Assembly: GCA_905372595.1 (NCBI GenBank)
Contig: CAJPPS010000009.1
Coordinates: 1 to 13,969 of the forward strand
DNA length: 13,969 bases
Reading direction: 5' to 3'
From: an uncultured Capnocytophaga sp.
GTDB lineage: Bacteria > Bacteroidota > Bacteroidia > Flavobacteriales > Flavobacteriaceae
Below the pieces are notes generated by a model. It had not been told where the DNA came from. It ran no database searches and saw nothing but the letters and a program-made list of their open reading frames with translations. The position numbers and the translations under genes are program-made. Positions 1 to 9,018 of the stretch are shown one piece after another; position 1 is the first letter of the stretch, and each line of letters opens with the position of its first letter.

Positions 1-14
1 ATTTTATTATGAGG

Positions 15-47
15 CAAAGATACTGATTTTTTTTGAATTCATACAAA
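15..47 (-). promoter_or_regulatory. probable leftward promoter (Bacteroidota type)
   Basis: Read on the minus strand, TTTG (47-44) is followed after 21 bases by TATCTTTG (22-15). This matches the Bacteroidota pattern of TTTG or TTG near -33 and TAnnTTTG near -7. Transcription would start around base 10 and leave the window to the left, so the gene it serves is not visible. The rest of 1-211 is AT-rich with no convincing ORF. I see no clear terminator for bshA there, so read-through from bshA into the left neighbour is possible. The call rests on motif match only. Confidence 0.55.
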
Positions 48-211
48 ATTTTTGCGTTTTTATTTTCGCCTAGAAAACACCTTGTAAAATATTGATTACA
101 AAATATTTAAACACAAAAATAACCCTATAAATTCTTATTCTTTCTCCCATTCTTGGATTTATTAAGAGGACAAAAAGCGGATTTGCCCCTAATAAAAGAC
201 AAAAGTATATT

Positions 212-1345
212 TTACTCTTTGCGCCTGCTGACTACCTGCTCATATACCTGCTCGTACATAGGGATAATTTTTCTTTCATCAAAGAGGGAAGCCTGCTGTA
301 AGGCTTGGGCTTTGAAGCGGGATAGGGTGGCTTCGTCCTTGAGAATGACAAGGGCATTCTGCACCATTGCCTCAATATCGCCTATGGGGCTTAAGAAGCC
401 TGAATAGCCCTGCTTATTGACCTCAGGAATCCCTCCTGCATTGCTGGAGATCACAGGCACTCCTTGCGCCATAGCCTCAAGGGCAGCGAGCCCAAAGCTC
501 TCGGATTCTGAGGGGAGCAAGAAGAGGTCGGAAGAGCAGAGTACCTCATCTATTTCCAAGCTATTCCCTAGGAAGATAACCGAATTCTGTAAGCCTAAGC
601 GATGTACGAGGGCTTGGGTATGCTCCCTATCAGGTCCGTCACCTACCATAATGAGTTTTGCTTTCTTATGGGGGAGCAATTGGTAGAAAATTTCGACAAC
701 ATCGGGGGTTCTTTTAACCTTTCTGAAGTTACTGATGTGGGTGATAATAAGCTCATCAGGATTGGCGAGCATTGCTCGTTGGCATCTTTTAGGAGCGTTT
801 TTTTTCTGTTCTATATCAATGAAGTTAGGAATCACCTTGATGTCCTTATGAATGTCAAAAAGGTCATAGGTATTCTTACGGAGGCTTTCGGAGACGGAAG
901 TTACGGCATCGGAAGCGTTGATGCTGAAGGTTACCGCCGTCTTATAATACTCGTGGTTCCCCACTAGGGTTATATCGGTACCGTGTAGGGTGGTGATAAT
1001 AGCCACCGAGATACCCTCCTGCAGGAGAATCTGCTTTGCCATATAGGCGGCATAGGCGTGAGGAATCGCATAATGAGCGTGAATGACATCAATACGGTAT
1101 TCGCGTACCACCTCGACCATTTTGCTAGAGAGTGCTAGCTCATAGGGCTGATAGCGGAATAGCGGGTACTCCTCCATATACACCTGATGGAAATAGATAT
1201 TCTTATGAAATACCGATAGGCGTACCGGTTGCCCATAGGTAATAAAATGCACTTGGTGCCCCTTGTGAGCGAGTGCAACGCCTAATTCTGTAGCAACAAC
1301 ACCACTTCCTCCAAAGGTAGGGTAACAAACAATAGCTATATTCAT
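212..1345 (-). CDS. bshA: N-acetyl-alpha-D-glucosaminyl L-malate synthase BshA
   Basis: A 377-residue retaining GT-B glycosyltransferase (GT4 family). By family knowledge it transfers GlcNAc from UDP-GlcNAc to L-malate in the cytoplasm, the first step of bacillithiol synthesis. The N-terminus carries the glycine loop (GGSG, residues 12-15). HAHYAIPHAY (89-98) and TTLHGTDITLVG (118-129) are typical BshA acceptor-domain motifs. SNFRKVKR (205-212) supplies the basic residues that bind the nucleotide phosphates. The C-terminal EX7E motif is present as E282 and E290 within SESFGLAALE, followed by GGIPEV. Length is normal for the family. The ATG at 1345 places the first beta strand and the glycine loop correctly. 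No bshB or bshC is visible nearby. The gene is co-oriented with tsaD but 184 bases away; I see no clear promoter in that gap. Other GT4 enzymes are the alternative, but the motif set fits BshA well. Confidence 0.93.
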   Translation of the reverse strand: MNIAIVCYPTFGGSGVVATELGVALAHKGHQVHFITYGQPVRLSVFHKNIYFHQVYMEEYPLFRYQPYELALSSKMVEVVREYRIDVIHAHYAIPHAYAAYMAKQILLQEGISVAIITTLHGTDITLVGNHEYYKTAVTFSINASDAVTSVSESLRKNTYDLFDIHKDIKVIPNFIDIEQKKNAPKRCQRAMLANPDELIITHISNFRKVKRTPDVVEIFYQLLPHKKAKLIMVGDGPDREHTQALVHRLGLQNSVIFLGNSLEIDEVLCSSDLFLLPSESESFGLAALEAMAQGVPVISSNAGGIPEVNKQGYSGFLSPIGDIEAMVQNALVILKDEATLSRFKAQALQQASLFDERKIIPMYEQVYEQVVSRRKE

Positions 1346-1502
1346 AATAAATTAACGATATGAGCCATAATAGGCAGTTTTTTTAAGTTTTTATAGGTTA
1401 TTATCACTTGTATTCCATAAAAAATTGACAAGAGGGCTACAAACCCGTGCCCGTGTATAGAAGCAAGACAAAGACTATGGCACTTGGAATACTGAAAGCT
1501 TA

Positions 1503-1535
1503 TTATAGGGGTAAAATTTGCATTTTTCCCTATAA
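1503..1535. repeat. two-part hairpin overlapping the tsaD stop codon
   Basis: TTATAGGG (1503-1510) pairs perfectly with CCCTATAA (1528-1535). Inside it AAAAT (1513-1517) pairs with ATTTT (1522-1526) around a TTGC loop. The structure is an 8-bp outer stem, a small internal loop and a 5-bp inner stem. It covers the last codons of tsaD, whose stop is at 1532-1530. No U-run follows on the minus strand, so it is not a classical intrinsic terminator. It may be an mRNA 3'-end or processing hairpin between tsaD and bshA. Confidence 0.45.
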
Positions 1536-2552
1536 ATGATATCTGGCTTGAGCGGTTACACTCATATCCGAAAAATCGCCTCTGAGGTACTTATAATAAG
1601 CGGCAATTCCAATCATTGCGGCGTTATCAGTGCAGTACTGGAAAGGCGGAATAAAAGTCTGCCAATGGTGCTTGTGAGCCAGCTGTTGTAAGGCTGTGCG
1701 CAGGGCAGAATTGGCGCAAACGCCTCCTCCTATGGCTATCTGGGTAATACCTGTCTGAGTTACAGCTTTTTTGAGCTTACGCATCAGGATTTCGATGATT
1801 GTATATTGTACAGAAGCACAGATATCAGCCATGTTATCTTGGACAAAAGAAGGGTTCTGTTGGGTTTGCTTTTGGATAAAGTAGAGGACAGCGGTTTTGA
1901 GTCCTGAGAAGCTAAAGTCCAAGCCTTCTACCTTTGGAAAAGGGAAAGGGAACGCCTTAGGATTGCCCTCTTTCGCATATCGGTCGATGAGGGGACCCCC
2001 TGGGTAAGGGAGTCCGAGGATTTTAGCGGTTTTGTCGAACGCTTCCCCTACGGCGTCATCTTGGGTCTGCCCTAGGATTTCCATCGAAAAATAGTCGGTT
2101 ACCTTCAGAATCTGGGTATGTCCTCCGCTGATGGTCATTGCCAGAAAGGGGAAAGTAGGTTTTTGCTGGGCTGGGTTCTCAATAAAATGAGACAAAATAT
2201 GTCCTTGCAGGTGATTGACCTCTATCAAGGGGATTCGTAAGGCGAGCGCCAAGGACTTAGCGAAAGAGACACCTACAAGGAGGGATCCCTGTAAGCCTGG
2301 TCCTCGGGTGAAAGCAATAGCAGCGAGCTGAGACTTCTCCACCTGAGCCTGTGCCAAGGCTTGATCGACCACCGGAACGATGTGCTGCTGATGGGCACGA
2401 GAAGCCAGCTCAGGCACTACGCCCCCATACTGCTGATGTACCTGCTGGCTGGCAATGACATTGGAAAGGACTTTATCGTCCTGTAGTACTGCCGCAGAGG
2501 TATCATCACAGGAAGATTCTATGGCTAATATATAAGTAGCTTGAGGATGCAT
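1530..2552 (-). CDS. tsaD: tRNA N6-adenosine threonylcarbamoyltransferase TsaD
   Basis: A 340-residue protein of the Kae1/TsaD/Qri7 family. It transfers the threonylcarbamoyl group to A37 of ANN-decoding tRNAs (t6A), working in the cytoplasm with TsaB and TsaE, which are not in this window. ILAIESSCDDTSAAVL (8-23) is the ASKHA nucleotide-binding start. GGVVPELASRAHQ (43-55) is the family signature. Metal ligands H114 and H118 lie in NHLQGH, and D309 lies in CTDNAAMIG. SGGHTQ (142-147) and GGGVCANSALR (275-285) complete the active site. Length is standard and nothing is missing. The start ATG at 2552 leaves a short seven-residue lead before the first strand, as usual. The gene is divergent from tamB across 135 bases and lies upstream of bshA on the same strand. 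A hairpin covers its stop codon. It is an essential housekeeping gene in most bacteria. Confidence 0.97.
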   Translation of the reverse strand: MHPQATYILAIESSCDDTSAAVLQDDKVLSNVIASQQVHQQYGGVVPELASRAHQQHIVPVVDQALAQAQVEKSQLAAIAFTRGPGLQGSLLVGVSFAKSLALALRIPLIEVNHLQGHILSHFIENPAQQKPTFPFLAMTISGGHTQILKVTDYFSMEILGQTQDDAVGEAFDKTAKILGLPYPGGPLIDRYAKEGNPKAFPFPFPKVEGLDFSFSGLKTAVLYFIQKQTQQNPSFVQDNMADICASVQYTIIEILMRKLKKAVTQTGITQIAIGGGVCANSALRTALQQLAHKHHWQTFIPPFQYCTDNAAMIGIAAYYKYLRGDFSDMSVTAQARYHL

Positions 2553-2607
2553 TATTCGGGTTAAAAAAAATTTATATCAGTCAAGTAGGAAGTATGGATT
2601 TTTATTG

Positions 2608-2615
2608 TATTTTTG
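2608..2615 (+). promoter_or_regulatory. -7 box of the probable tamB promoter
   Basis: TATTTTTG fits TAnnTTTG, the Bacteroidota -7 element. No good TTG or TTTG is seen about 20 bases upstream, so the promoter is only half supported. It would give tamB a leader of roughly 70 bases. Confidence 0.45.
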
Positions 2616-2656
2616 TACCCATTTTAACTTGTGATCAGTTCCTCCTAAAAATAGGG

Positions 2657-2664
2657 CAAAAATA
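2657..2664 (-). promoter_or_regulatory. -7 box of a possible tsaD promoter
   Basis: Plus-strand CAAAAATA reads TATTTTTG on the minus strand, identical to the box at 2608-2615 in the opposite orientation. It would give tsaD a leader of about 100 bases. No clear -33 element lies upstream of it (toward 2690), so support is weak. Confidence 0.35.
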
Positions 2665-2687
2665 CTAAAAAAATAAATAAGAGAAAG

Positions 2688-5600
2688 GTGGTTGGAAAAT
2701 TTTTTCGCGTTCTGAAAAAAATCATCAAAATAAGTTGTTACCTCCTGGTTTTCATCTTCTTATTACTGACAATCCCTGCTGTACAGAGCTACTTAGGGAA
2801 TCGAGCAATGGCGTGGCTGAACTCGGAGTATAATGTAGATATAGAGGTAGAACGGCTTTCGGTGAGCCTTACGGGAATGATAGGGCTAGATGGCGTCCTG
2901 ATACGAGACCATCATCGGGATACCCTTATCGCAGCCCAAGAAATCCGTACCCCTATCCTTGATATAAGGCAACTGATCAATGGGAACTTATACTTCTCGA
3001 CCATTGAAGCCGATGGGCTCTACTTGGATATGAAGACCTACAAGGGAGACACCCTCTCGAACTTGGATATCTTCATTTCCCGTTTTAATAGTGGTGCTCC
3101 TGCCAGCCAAGAGCCTTTCATAATGAAAGCCAACGAAATCAACCTGCGAGAGGCGCGCTTTCGTGTATGGGATGAGGATACCACAGGCGACCCTACCCTT
3201 ACCTACATAGACCACCTAAGCACCCGCATTTCAGATTTCAGCATCTATGATTCTGAAGTAACTATGGAGATGAAAACGGGCTCTTTGCGCCTAGATAAGC
3301 ACTTACAGATAGAGGAGCTGAGCACTTATTTTCACTACAATAATTCGCTAATTGCACTGGATAAAGTGCTGCTAAAAACCCCCTATTCGCAAGTAGATGC
3401 CGATATTAGCTTCCACGCTTATAAGGAGAGTTATGCCGACTTCCTGAACAAGGTAACCCTAGAGGCTACCCTCAGGGAATCACACATTGGCACGGAGGAC
3501 ATCAATGGGTTCTATAACGGGTTCGGGCAAGGAAAGCTCATTGATATAGAAGGGGAAGGCAAGGGTACTCTTAACAACCTCTCTATCAGCAATATCAACC
3601 TATATACAGAGAATACAGCTATAGAGGCAGAGGAAATCCTTCTGAGGAATGCCTTTGACAAGGGGAAGGACTTCGTATTCTGGGGGAATTTCCCTCATTT
3701 TGCGTCGGTGTATAGTGATTTGGCGGGGCTGATGCCTGAGGTCTTGGGCAAGCAGCTTCCGGAGGAACTGCGTGATTTTGGGTTCTTTGAGGGGGTAGCG
3801 GAGCTTACTTATACCACCCGTGACCTGCTGATAGATGCGGATGTATTCACCCAGAAGGGCGACTTTATCCTCAGTGGAAGCCTGTATAACATCTCCCACC
3901 CTAAGGAAGCCACCTACGAGGGTTCTCTGGAGACCTACCGCTTACAGCTAGGGAAGCTCTTGAGAATCTCGGATATGAAGGAGCTTTCGGCAGGGATTAA
4001 GTTCTCTGGCAAGGGTATCGACTACAGCCACCTGAATAACTCCAACGAGCTATCCCTGACCACCACCATTCATTCCGTAGAATATCGCGATTACCTCTAT
4101 CAGGATATAGAGCTCAAGGCGAACTATGCCCATAGGAAGCTCAAAGCCAACGCTCAGATAGCGGATAAGCACCTAAATATGCACTTTGAAGGGGCGATAG
4201 ACCTGCTTTCTTCCAAGAAGCAACACTACAGCCTTACGGGGGAGATGAACCACGTGGATTTGAAAGCATTGGGCTTCATCAAAAAGGACTCTATTGCGCA
4301 AGTAAGAGGAAATATAGACCTGAACATCAAGGGGAATACGCTGGACGATATGGAAGGGCGTATTGTGCTCAAAAATGCTTCTTATAAGAAAAATATAGAC
4401 ACGTATAACTTTGCCGATTTCTCCATTGAGATTCAGAAAGACACCAATAGTGTCCGCACCATTACGCTAGAATCACCGGATATCATTTCGGGGAAGGTGG
4501 AGGGCGAATTCAAGTTTGCCCAGATAGGCAAAGTACTGGTCAATACCCTTGCTTATGGGTTTGACAACTATAAGCCTTTTAAGGTAATGCAAGGGCAATA
4601 CCTAACGTTTGATTTTAAGATTTACAATAAGATTATAGAGATATTCCTTCCGGAACTCTCTTTTGCTCCGAACACCTTTATTCGTGGAAAATTGGTGGGT
4701 GATGAGAATGATTTCAAGATTAATTTCCGCTCACCCTATATCCATTTGTATGAGACCACGCTCAAGGGGGTGAATCTGGAATATGACAAGAAGAATCCGC
4801 ACTATCGTTCGCTGATACAGCTCTCGAGTATCCAGAACCCCTATTATCAGATAGAGGAATTCAATATCCTGAACACCTCCAAGGAGGATACCCTATTCTT
4901 CAAGACGGAGTTCAAGGGAGGAAAGAACTCCGAGGATGATTACACGCTGAACTTCTATCATACGATTAACAAGAAGCGACAATCGGAAGTAGGGATGTTG
5001 CCTTCGACGATATTTTTCAAGAATAACGAATGGCATATAGGAGATGAGCGAGAGACGAAGGTTGTTTTCGACCGCAAGATGGATTCGATCTATATCCAAC
5101 ACTTCAGGCTCCATCACGAGAATGAAACCATAGCCTTTGATGGGCGCCTAGGTCGGGAGGATTATAAGGACTTACACCTAGTTTTTGACAAAGTAAATAT
5201 CAATGATATCCTTCCGAAGATGGAAGGGCTGGATACCCAAGGAATCCTCAATGGGCATCTGTCACTGCTCCAGCGCAAGAAGCTATACTACCCTTCGGCA
5301 AACCTATCCATTAAGGGGGTTAGCCTCAATAGCTATGACTTAGGCGACCTGATTGCTACCCTAGAGGGGAATGAAGACCTGACGTTCTTCAAAGCCAACC
5401 TAGAGTTTCTCAACGAATTAGGCTCCGGGCTCCACGCCTATGGGGGTATCACGGTAGATAAGGGGGACACGTGGCTGAACCTGACAGCGGATGTGAATAA
5501 GGTACGCTTAGAGCCTTTCTCTCCGCTGATGCAGGACATCCTTTCCGACCTCAAGGGGAGCCTCACAGGGCAAGCTCGTATCACAGGAACAGCCAGCAAG

Positions 5601-7070
5601 CCCAAGATAGAGGGCAGCCTCTTACTCAATGAAGGGAGCGTGGGCGTGCCTTACCTGAAGGTGGATATGGACGTGGCGGAGAACACCCTCATCAGCCTAC
5701 AGGATAACCAGTTCGTATTCCAAGAGACCACCCTTACCGATAAGATATTCAAGACCCAGACGGCTTTCAATGGGCGCATCTACCACCGAGATTTCTCGGA
5801 CTGGTTCCTAGACCTACACTTTGACACCAAGGGCAAGAAGTTCCTAGTACTCAACACCCAAGCCAAGGACAACGACCTGTTCTATGGTACGGCTTTCATT
5901 GTAGGGAAGGCAAGTATTACGGGGAATATCAACGAACTGACCATAGGGGTAAAAGCCGTATCAGGCGAGGGCACCCAGTTCAAGATTCCGCTAAGCGACA
6001 CCCAGACGGTGGGGGACGATTCCTATATCAACTTTGTTAGCAAAGAGACTATTCATAAAAAAGGCATCGTACCGAAGACCTACCAAGGGCTAGAGATGAA
6101 CTTTGACGTAGATATCCTCCCTACAGCAGAGGTGGAAATCATCGTAGATCCGAAGAACAACTCCAACCTTATCGGTAGGGGTGCGGGAACGATTCTGCTG
6201 GAGATTAACACCAATGGGAAGTTCAATATGTGGGGGGACTTTATCACCACCTCAGGGGAATATAACTTCAAGTATGAGGGGCTCATTGACAAGAAATTCA
6301 AGGTACTCCCTGGGGGTTCCATCTCGTGGAATGGGGAACCTATGGGGGCGAGCCTGCAGAACCTCAAAGCTGCCTATTCCCTCTATGCCAACCCCTCTAT
6401 CCTACTGAATTCCAACCAGTATAACCGAAAGATACTCACCCAAGTGGTGATCAACCTACAGGGAGACCTGACACGTCCGGAGACCGTTTTTGACATTCAG
6501 TTTCCGGATAGTAGCCCGAACCTGACGGCAGAACTCAACTACCGCCTAGAGGATAGGGACAAGAAACAGCTACAAGCCTTCTCCCTGCTGGCACAAGGGA
6601 ACTTCCTGAGTGATGCCTCTGCTGGGGATAAGCTCCTTTCTTACAATATGCTGGAGACGGCGGCGGGGATCTTCAACCAATTGCTCTCCAGTGAGGATGA
6701 CAAGCTGAATATGGGACTGAGCTACGAGACAGGAGACGCTAACCCCAATGGAGCCTATAGCAATGCCGATAGGCTGGGCATTACCGTATCCACGGATATC
6801 ACCGAATGGATGCGCTTCAATGGGAAGCTAGGGATTCCTGTAGGAGGGGTTACCCAGACGGCTGTAGCGGGCGACTTCGAACTCCAGTTCCTCCTTACCA
6901 AGGACGGCAGGCTCAGTGCCAAAATATTCAACCGAGAGGATGAGCTCCAGCAATACCTCATTGACCGGATAGACTACTCCCAAGGGGTTGGGCTGACCTA
7001 TAAGGTGGATTTCAACACCTTTAAGGAGCTTATCCAAGGAATTTTCAAACGTGCTAAAGAAAAGAAATGA
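2688..7070 (+). CDS. tamB: TamB-family translocation and assembly module protein (DUF490)
   Basis: A 1460-residue AsmA/TamB-like protein. It starts with a basic stretch and one hydrophobic helix (about residues 14-32) that anchors it in the inner membrane. A very long series of repeating beta-strand segments follows, the kind that folds into a lipid-binding groove across the periplasm. The conserved TamB C-terminal domain occupies roughly the last 400 residues; characteristic stretches include TTSGEYNFKYEG and a GLSYETGD-type region followed by short amphipathic strands. By family knowledge TamB moves phospholipids, or helps Omp85 partners insert outer-membrane proteins. The start is GTG at 2688; the first in-frame ATG (codon 41, base 2808) would remove the membrane anchor, so GTG is preferred. 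The upstream bases GAGAAAGG could act as a weak ribosome site. The stop overlaps the prmC start (ATGA), so the two are translationally coupled. No TamA, TamL or BamA gene is visible here. Confidence 0.92.
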   Translation: MVGKFFRVLKKIIKISCYLLVFIFLLLTIPAVQSYLGNRAMAWLNSEYNVDIEVERLSVSLTGMIGLDGVLIRDHHRDTLIAAQEIRTPILDIRQLINGNLYFSTIEADGLYLDMKTYKGDTLSNLDIFISRFNSGAPASQEPFIMKANEINLREARFRVWDEDTTGDPTLTYIDHLSTRISDFSIYDSEVTMEMKTGSLRLDKHLQIEELSTYFHYNNSLIALDKVLLKTPYSQVDADISFHAYKESYADFLNKVTLEATLRESHIGTEDINGFYNGFGQGKLIDIEGEGKGTLNNLSISNINLYTENTAIEAEEILLRNAFDKGKDFVFWGNFPHFASVYSDLAGLMPEVLGKQLPEELRDFGFFEGVAELTYTTRDLLIDADVFTQKGDFILSGSLYNISHPKEATYEGSLETYRLQLGKLLRISDMKELSAGIKFSGKGIDYSHLNNSNELSLTTTIHSVEYRDYLYQDIELKANYAHRKLKANAQIADKHLNMHFEGAIDLLSSKKQHYSLTGEMNHVDLKALGFIKKDSIAQVRGNIDLNIKGNTLDDMEGRIVLKNASYKKNIDTYNFADFSIEIQKDTNSVRTITLESPDIISGKVEGEFKFAQIGKVLVNTLAYGFDNYKPFKVMQGQYLTFDFKIYNKIIEIFLPELSFAPNTFIRGKLVGDENDFKINFRSPYIHLYETTLKGVNLEYDKKNPHYRSLIQLSSIQNPYYQIEEFNILNTSKEDTLFFKTEFKGGKNSEDDYTLNFYHTINKKRQSEVGMLPSTIFFKNNEWHIGDERETKVVFDRKMDSIYIQHFRLHHENETIAFDGRLGREDYKDLHLVFDKVNINDILPKMEGLDTQGILNGHLSLLQRKKLYYPSANLSIKGVSLNSYDLGDLIATLEGNEDLTFFKANLEFLNELGSGLHAYGGITVDKGDTWLNLTADVNKVRLEPFSPLMQDILSDLKGSLTGQARITGTASKPKIEGSLLLNEGSVGVPYLKVDMDVAENTLISLQDNQFVFQETTLTDKIFKTQTAFNGRIYHRDFSDWFLDLHFDTKGKKFLVLNTQAKDNDLFYGTAFIVGKASITGNINELTIGVKAVSGEGTQFKIPLSDTQTVGDDSYINFVSKETIHKKGIVPKTYQGLEMNFDVDILPTAEVEIIVDPKNNSNLIGRGAGTILLEINTNGKFNMWGDFITTSGEYNFKYEGLIDKKFKVLPGGSISWNGEPMGASLQNLKAAYSLYANPSILLNSNQYNRKILTQVVINLQGDLTRPETVFDIQFPDSSPNLTAELNYRLEDRDKKQLQAFSLLAQGNFLSDASAGDKLLSYNMLETAAGIFNQLLSSEDDKLNMGLSYETGDANPNGAYSNADRLGITVSTDITEWMRFNGKLGIPVGGVTQTAVAGDFELQFLLTKDGRLSAKIFNREDELQQYLIDRIDYSQGVGLTYKVDFNTFKELIQGIFKRAKEKK

Positions 7071-7909
7071 CCCTAACAGCCCTCAAGCAAGCCTTCGTTA
7101 CTGGGCTTCCTCAGTATGAGCCTATGGAAGCCGAGAGCCTGTTCTTCCTCGTACTAGAGGAATGCTGTGGGCTCAGTAGGGTGGCATATCATCTAGAACC
7201 TCAGCGGGCTATGAGCAAGGAGGCAATGGCTCAAATAACCCCTATCCTAGAGGCGCTTGCCCAAGATAAGCCCCTGCAATATATCCTACAGAAAGCCTTC
7301 TTCTATGGGAGAGACTTCTATGTAGATAGCAATGTATTGATACCCCGCCAAGAGACCAATGAGCTGGTAGAGGAAGCCCTGAGACTAATGCCCCTTGATA
7401 CCCCCTTGCGTGTGATAGACCTATGTACTGGTAGTGGGTGTATAGCGGTAACGCTCCAAGCGGAACGCCCCTTGAGTGAGGTGTGGGCGTTGGATATCAG
7501 CCCGCAAGCCCTTGGGGTAGCCCAGCGCAATGCGCAGCTGTACCAAGCCCCTATCCACCTACTAGAGGCAGACCTGCTCACCTTAGCTTCGCTGGAGGGG
7601 ACTTTTGACCTGATCATCTCCAACCCTCCTTATGTAAGGGAGTGTGAGAGAGCCACTATGGCGGAGAACGTCCTGAAGTACGAACCTTCCTTAGCTCTTT
7701 TTGTTCCTGACGCCCAGCCCTTGCTCTTCTATGAGCAAATCGTCCGGCTTGCCCTGAAGCACCTGCGTAAGGGAGGCTACCTGTTGCTGGAAATCAACCA
7801 ATACCTCTCCCAAGAGACCTTTGAGCTGCTATGTGATAACGGCTTTGCCTCTGTACGCCTACTGAAAGACCTTCCTGGGAATGACCGGATGCTTATAGCC
7901 CAATTATAA
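7067..7909 (+). CDS. prmC: peptide chain release factor N5-glutamine methyltransferase PrmC (HemK)
   Basis: A 280-residue class I SAM-dependent methyltransferase. It methylates the glutamine of the GGQ motif in release factors RF1 and RF2, raising termination efficiency. Residues 1-75 form the helical N-terminal domain that contacts the release factor, ending in KPLQYIL. IPRQETNELVE (92-102) carries the conserved PR-ET signature. Motif I is DLCTGSGCIA (118-127), and ALDIS (141-145) holds the acidic SAM-ribose ligand. NPPY (186-189) is the catalytic amide-binding motif. Length is typical and all key residues are present. Its ATG overlaps the tamB stop by four bases. Thirty-one bases separate it from the following membrane protein gene, with no terminator or obvious promoter between them, so a shared transcript is likely. 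Confidence 0.96.
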   Translation: MTLTALKQAFVTGLPQYEPMEAESLFFLVLEECCGLSRVAYHLEPQRAMSKEAMAQITPILEALAQDKPLQYILQKAFFYGRDFYVDSNVLIPRQETNELVEEALRLMPLDTPLRVIDLCTGSGCIAVTLQAERPLSEVWALDISPQALGVAQRNAQLYQAPIHLLEADLLTLASLEGTFDLIISNPPYVRECERATMAENVLKYEPSLALFVPDAQPLLFYEQIVRLALKHLRKGGYLLLEINQYLSQETFELLCDNGFASVRLLKDLPGNDRMLIAQL

Positions 7910-7940
7910 TGCTTATACAAACCTTAAAAACAGATACAAA

Positions 7941-9017
7941 ATGAATGCCAATACCATTACTGAAGGAATCCTGAAAGCTGTAGGAGCTATAGTAGGAATC
8001 GTACTGCTCTGCTGGGGACTCTACCAGTTGCGGAACGTTCTGCTATATCTTATCCTAGCGGCTATATTAACCCTTATCAGCGAGCCTATGGTACAATTCC
8101 TCAAAAAGCGATTAAAACTCAAAAATACCTTTGCTACGATTATCTCTATCAGTGTTATTTTGTGCTTTTTTGCGGGAATTATCAGCCTATTTATCCCTTT
8201 GCTTCTCTCACAGGGAAAGAACTTAGCTTCTATTGATTTCCAGAGCTTAAATAAGAACATTCACCTGTTCTTTGATAAGATTTTAGTTTCGGTAGGGCTC
8301 TCGCAATTAGAATCGGATATTGCCGATATTACTGAATTACTGAATCTGGAAGATATCTCCTCTGTAGTGAATGGCTTCTTAGGAGTAATTAGTAATATAG
8401 GAATGGGACTCTTCTCTACTTTCTTCATCGCCTTTTTCTTTATGAAAGATGGAGAAGCCATTAGTAGAAGCTTCCTTAGCTTAGTCAAGCCTCAGCGCCT
8501 TCCCAAGATTCAGGAGACACTTGAGGAGATTAAGCAACTACTTACCCGCTACTTCGTAGGGCTTTTCCTACAGCTGAGTGTGATCTTTATCCTTCTGACT
8601 ATTGTTCTGCTGATTTTTGGGGTAAAAGACGCCTTAATCATAGCTTTCTTATGTGCCTTGCTGAATATTATCCCGTATATAGGTCCTATGATAGGGGCGG
8701 TAGTGATTTCAGTACTCACCATCTCCAATTTTATGGATGCTGATGTACAAACGGTTATCGTGCCCAAGACGATTTACGTACTGATAGGCTTCCTCTTGAC
8801 CCAAGGGATTGACAATATGCTCAGCCAGCCGATTATTTTCTCTAACTCAATGAAGTCCAGCCCATTGGAGATATTTTTGATAACGCTCATCTGTGGAACA
8901 CTTTTCGGTATTGTAGGAATGGTAGTGGCTATTCCTGCCTATACAGTGCTGAAGGTGCTCCTGAAAGCTATTTTCCCTAAAAATAGGCTTGTACAACTGC
9001 TCACTGCTAAGATATAA
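7941..9017 (+). CDS. AI-2E/PerM (UPF0118) family membrane protein
   Basis: A 358-residue polytopic inner-membrane protein of the AI-2E transporter (PerM/YdiK/TqsA) family. Hydrophobic segments lie at about residues 11-29, 31-47, 65-90, 145-168, 205-227, 230-260, 273-290 and 308-342. The soluble region at about 91-140 between the third and fourth segments is typical. Family signatures are PYIGP (245-249) and DNMLSQP (291-297) followed by the S-LEIF-like segment and the final GIVGMVVAIP. The substrate cannot be read from the sequence. Members are linked to AI-2 export, to Na+/H+ antiport or to no known solute, so the transporter name is conventional only. The ATG at 7941 follows an A-rich stretch without a Shine-Dalgarno sequence. 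The stop lies one base before the next gene's ATG, which suggests coupled translation. Base composition looks somewhat more AT-rich than tamB. Confidence 0.88.
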   Translation: MNANTITEGILKAVGAIVGIVLLCWGLYQLRNVLLYLILAAILTLISEPMVQFLKKRLKLKNTFATIISISVILCFFAGIISLFIPLLLSQGKNLASIDFQSLNKNIHLFFDKILVSVGLSQLESDIADITELLNLEDISSVVNGFLGVISNIGMGLFSTFFIAFFFMKDGEAISRSFLSLVKPQRLPKIQETLEEIKQLLTRYFVGLFLQLSVIFILLTIVLLIFGVKDALIIAFLCALLNIIPYIGPMIGAVVISVLTISNFMDADVQTVIVPKTIYVLIGFLLTQGIDNMLSQPIIFSNSMKSSPLEIFLITLICGTLFGIVGMVVAIPAYTVLKVLLKAIFPKNRLVQLLTAKI

Positions 9018-9018
9018 G

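Noticed and set aside
82..101. TTGTAA/TTACAA inverted repeat as a bshA terminator.
   Set aside because: A weak 6-bp AT-rich stem more than 100 bases past the stop codon and without a U-run.
602..967. A 121-codon plus-strand open frame inside bshA.
   Set aside because: It is antisense to a complete BshA with all catalytic motifs; no promoter or family similarity is seen.
8989..9018. Upstream in-frame ATG giving the PG_1098-type methyltransferase ten extra residues.
   Set aside because: It would overlap the membrane protein gene by 29 bases, and the extra residues do not resemble the family start. The ATG at 9019 follows the upstream stop by one base.
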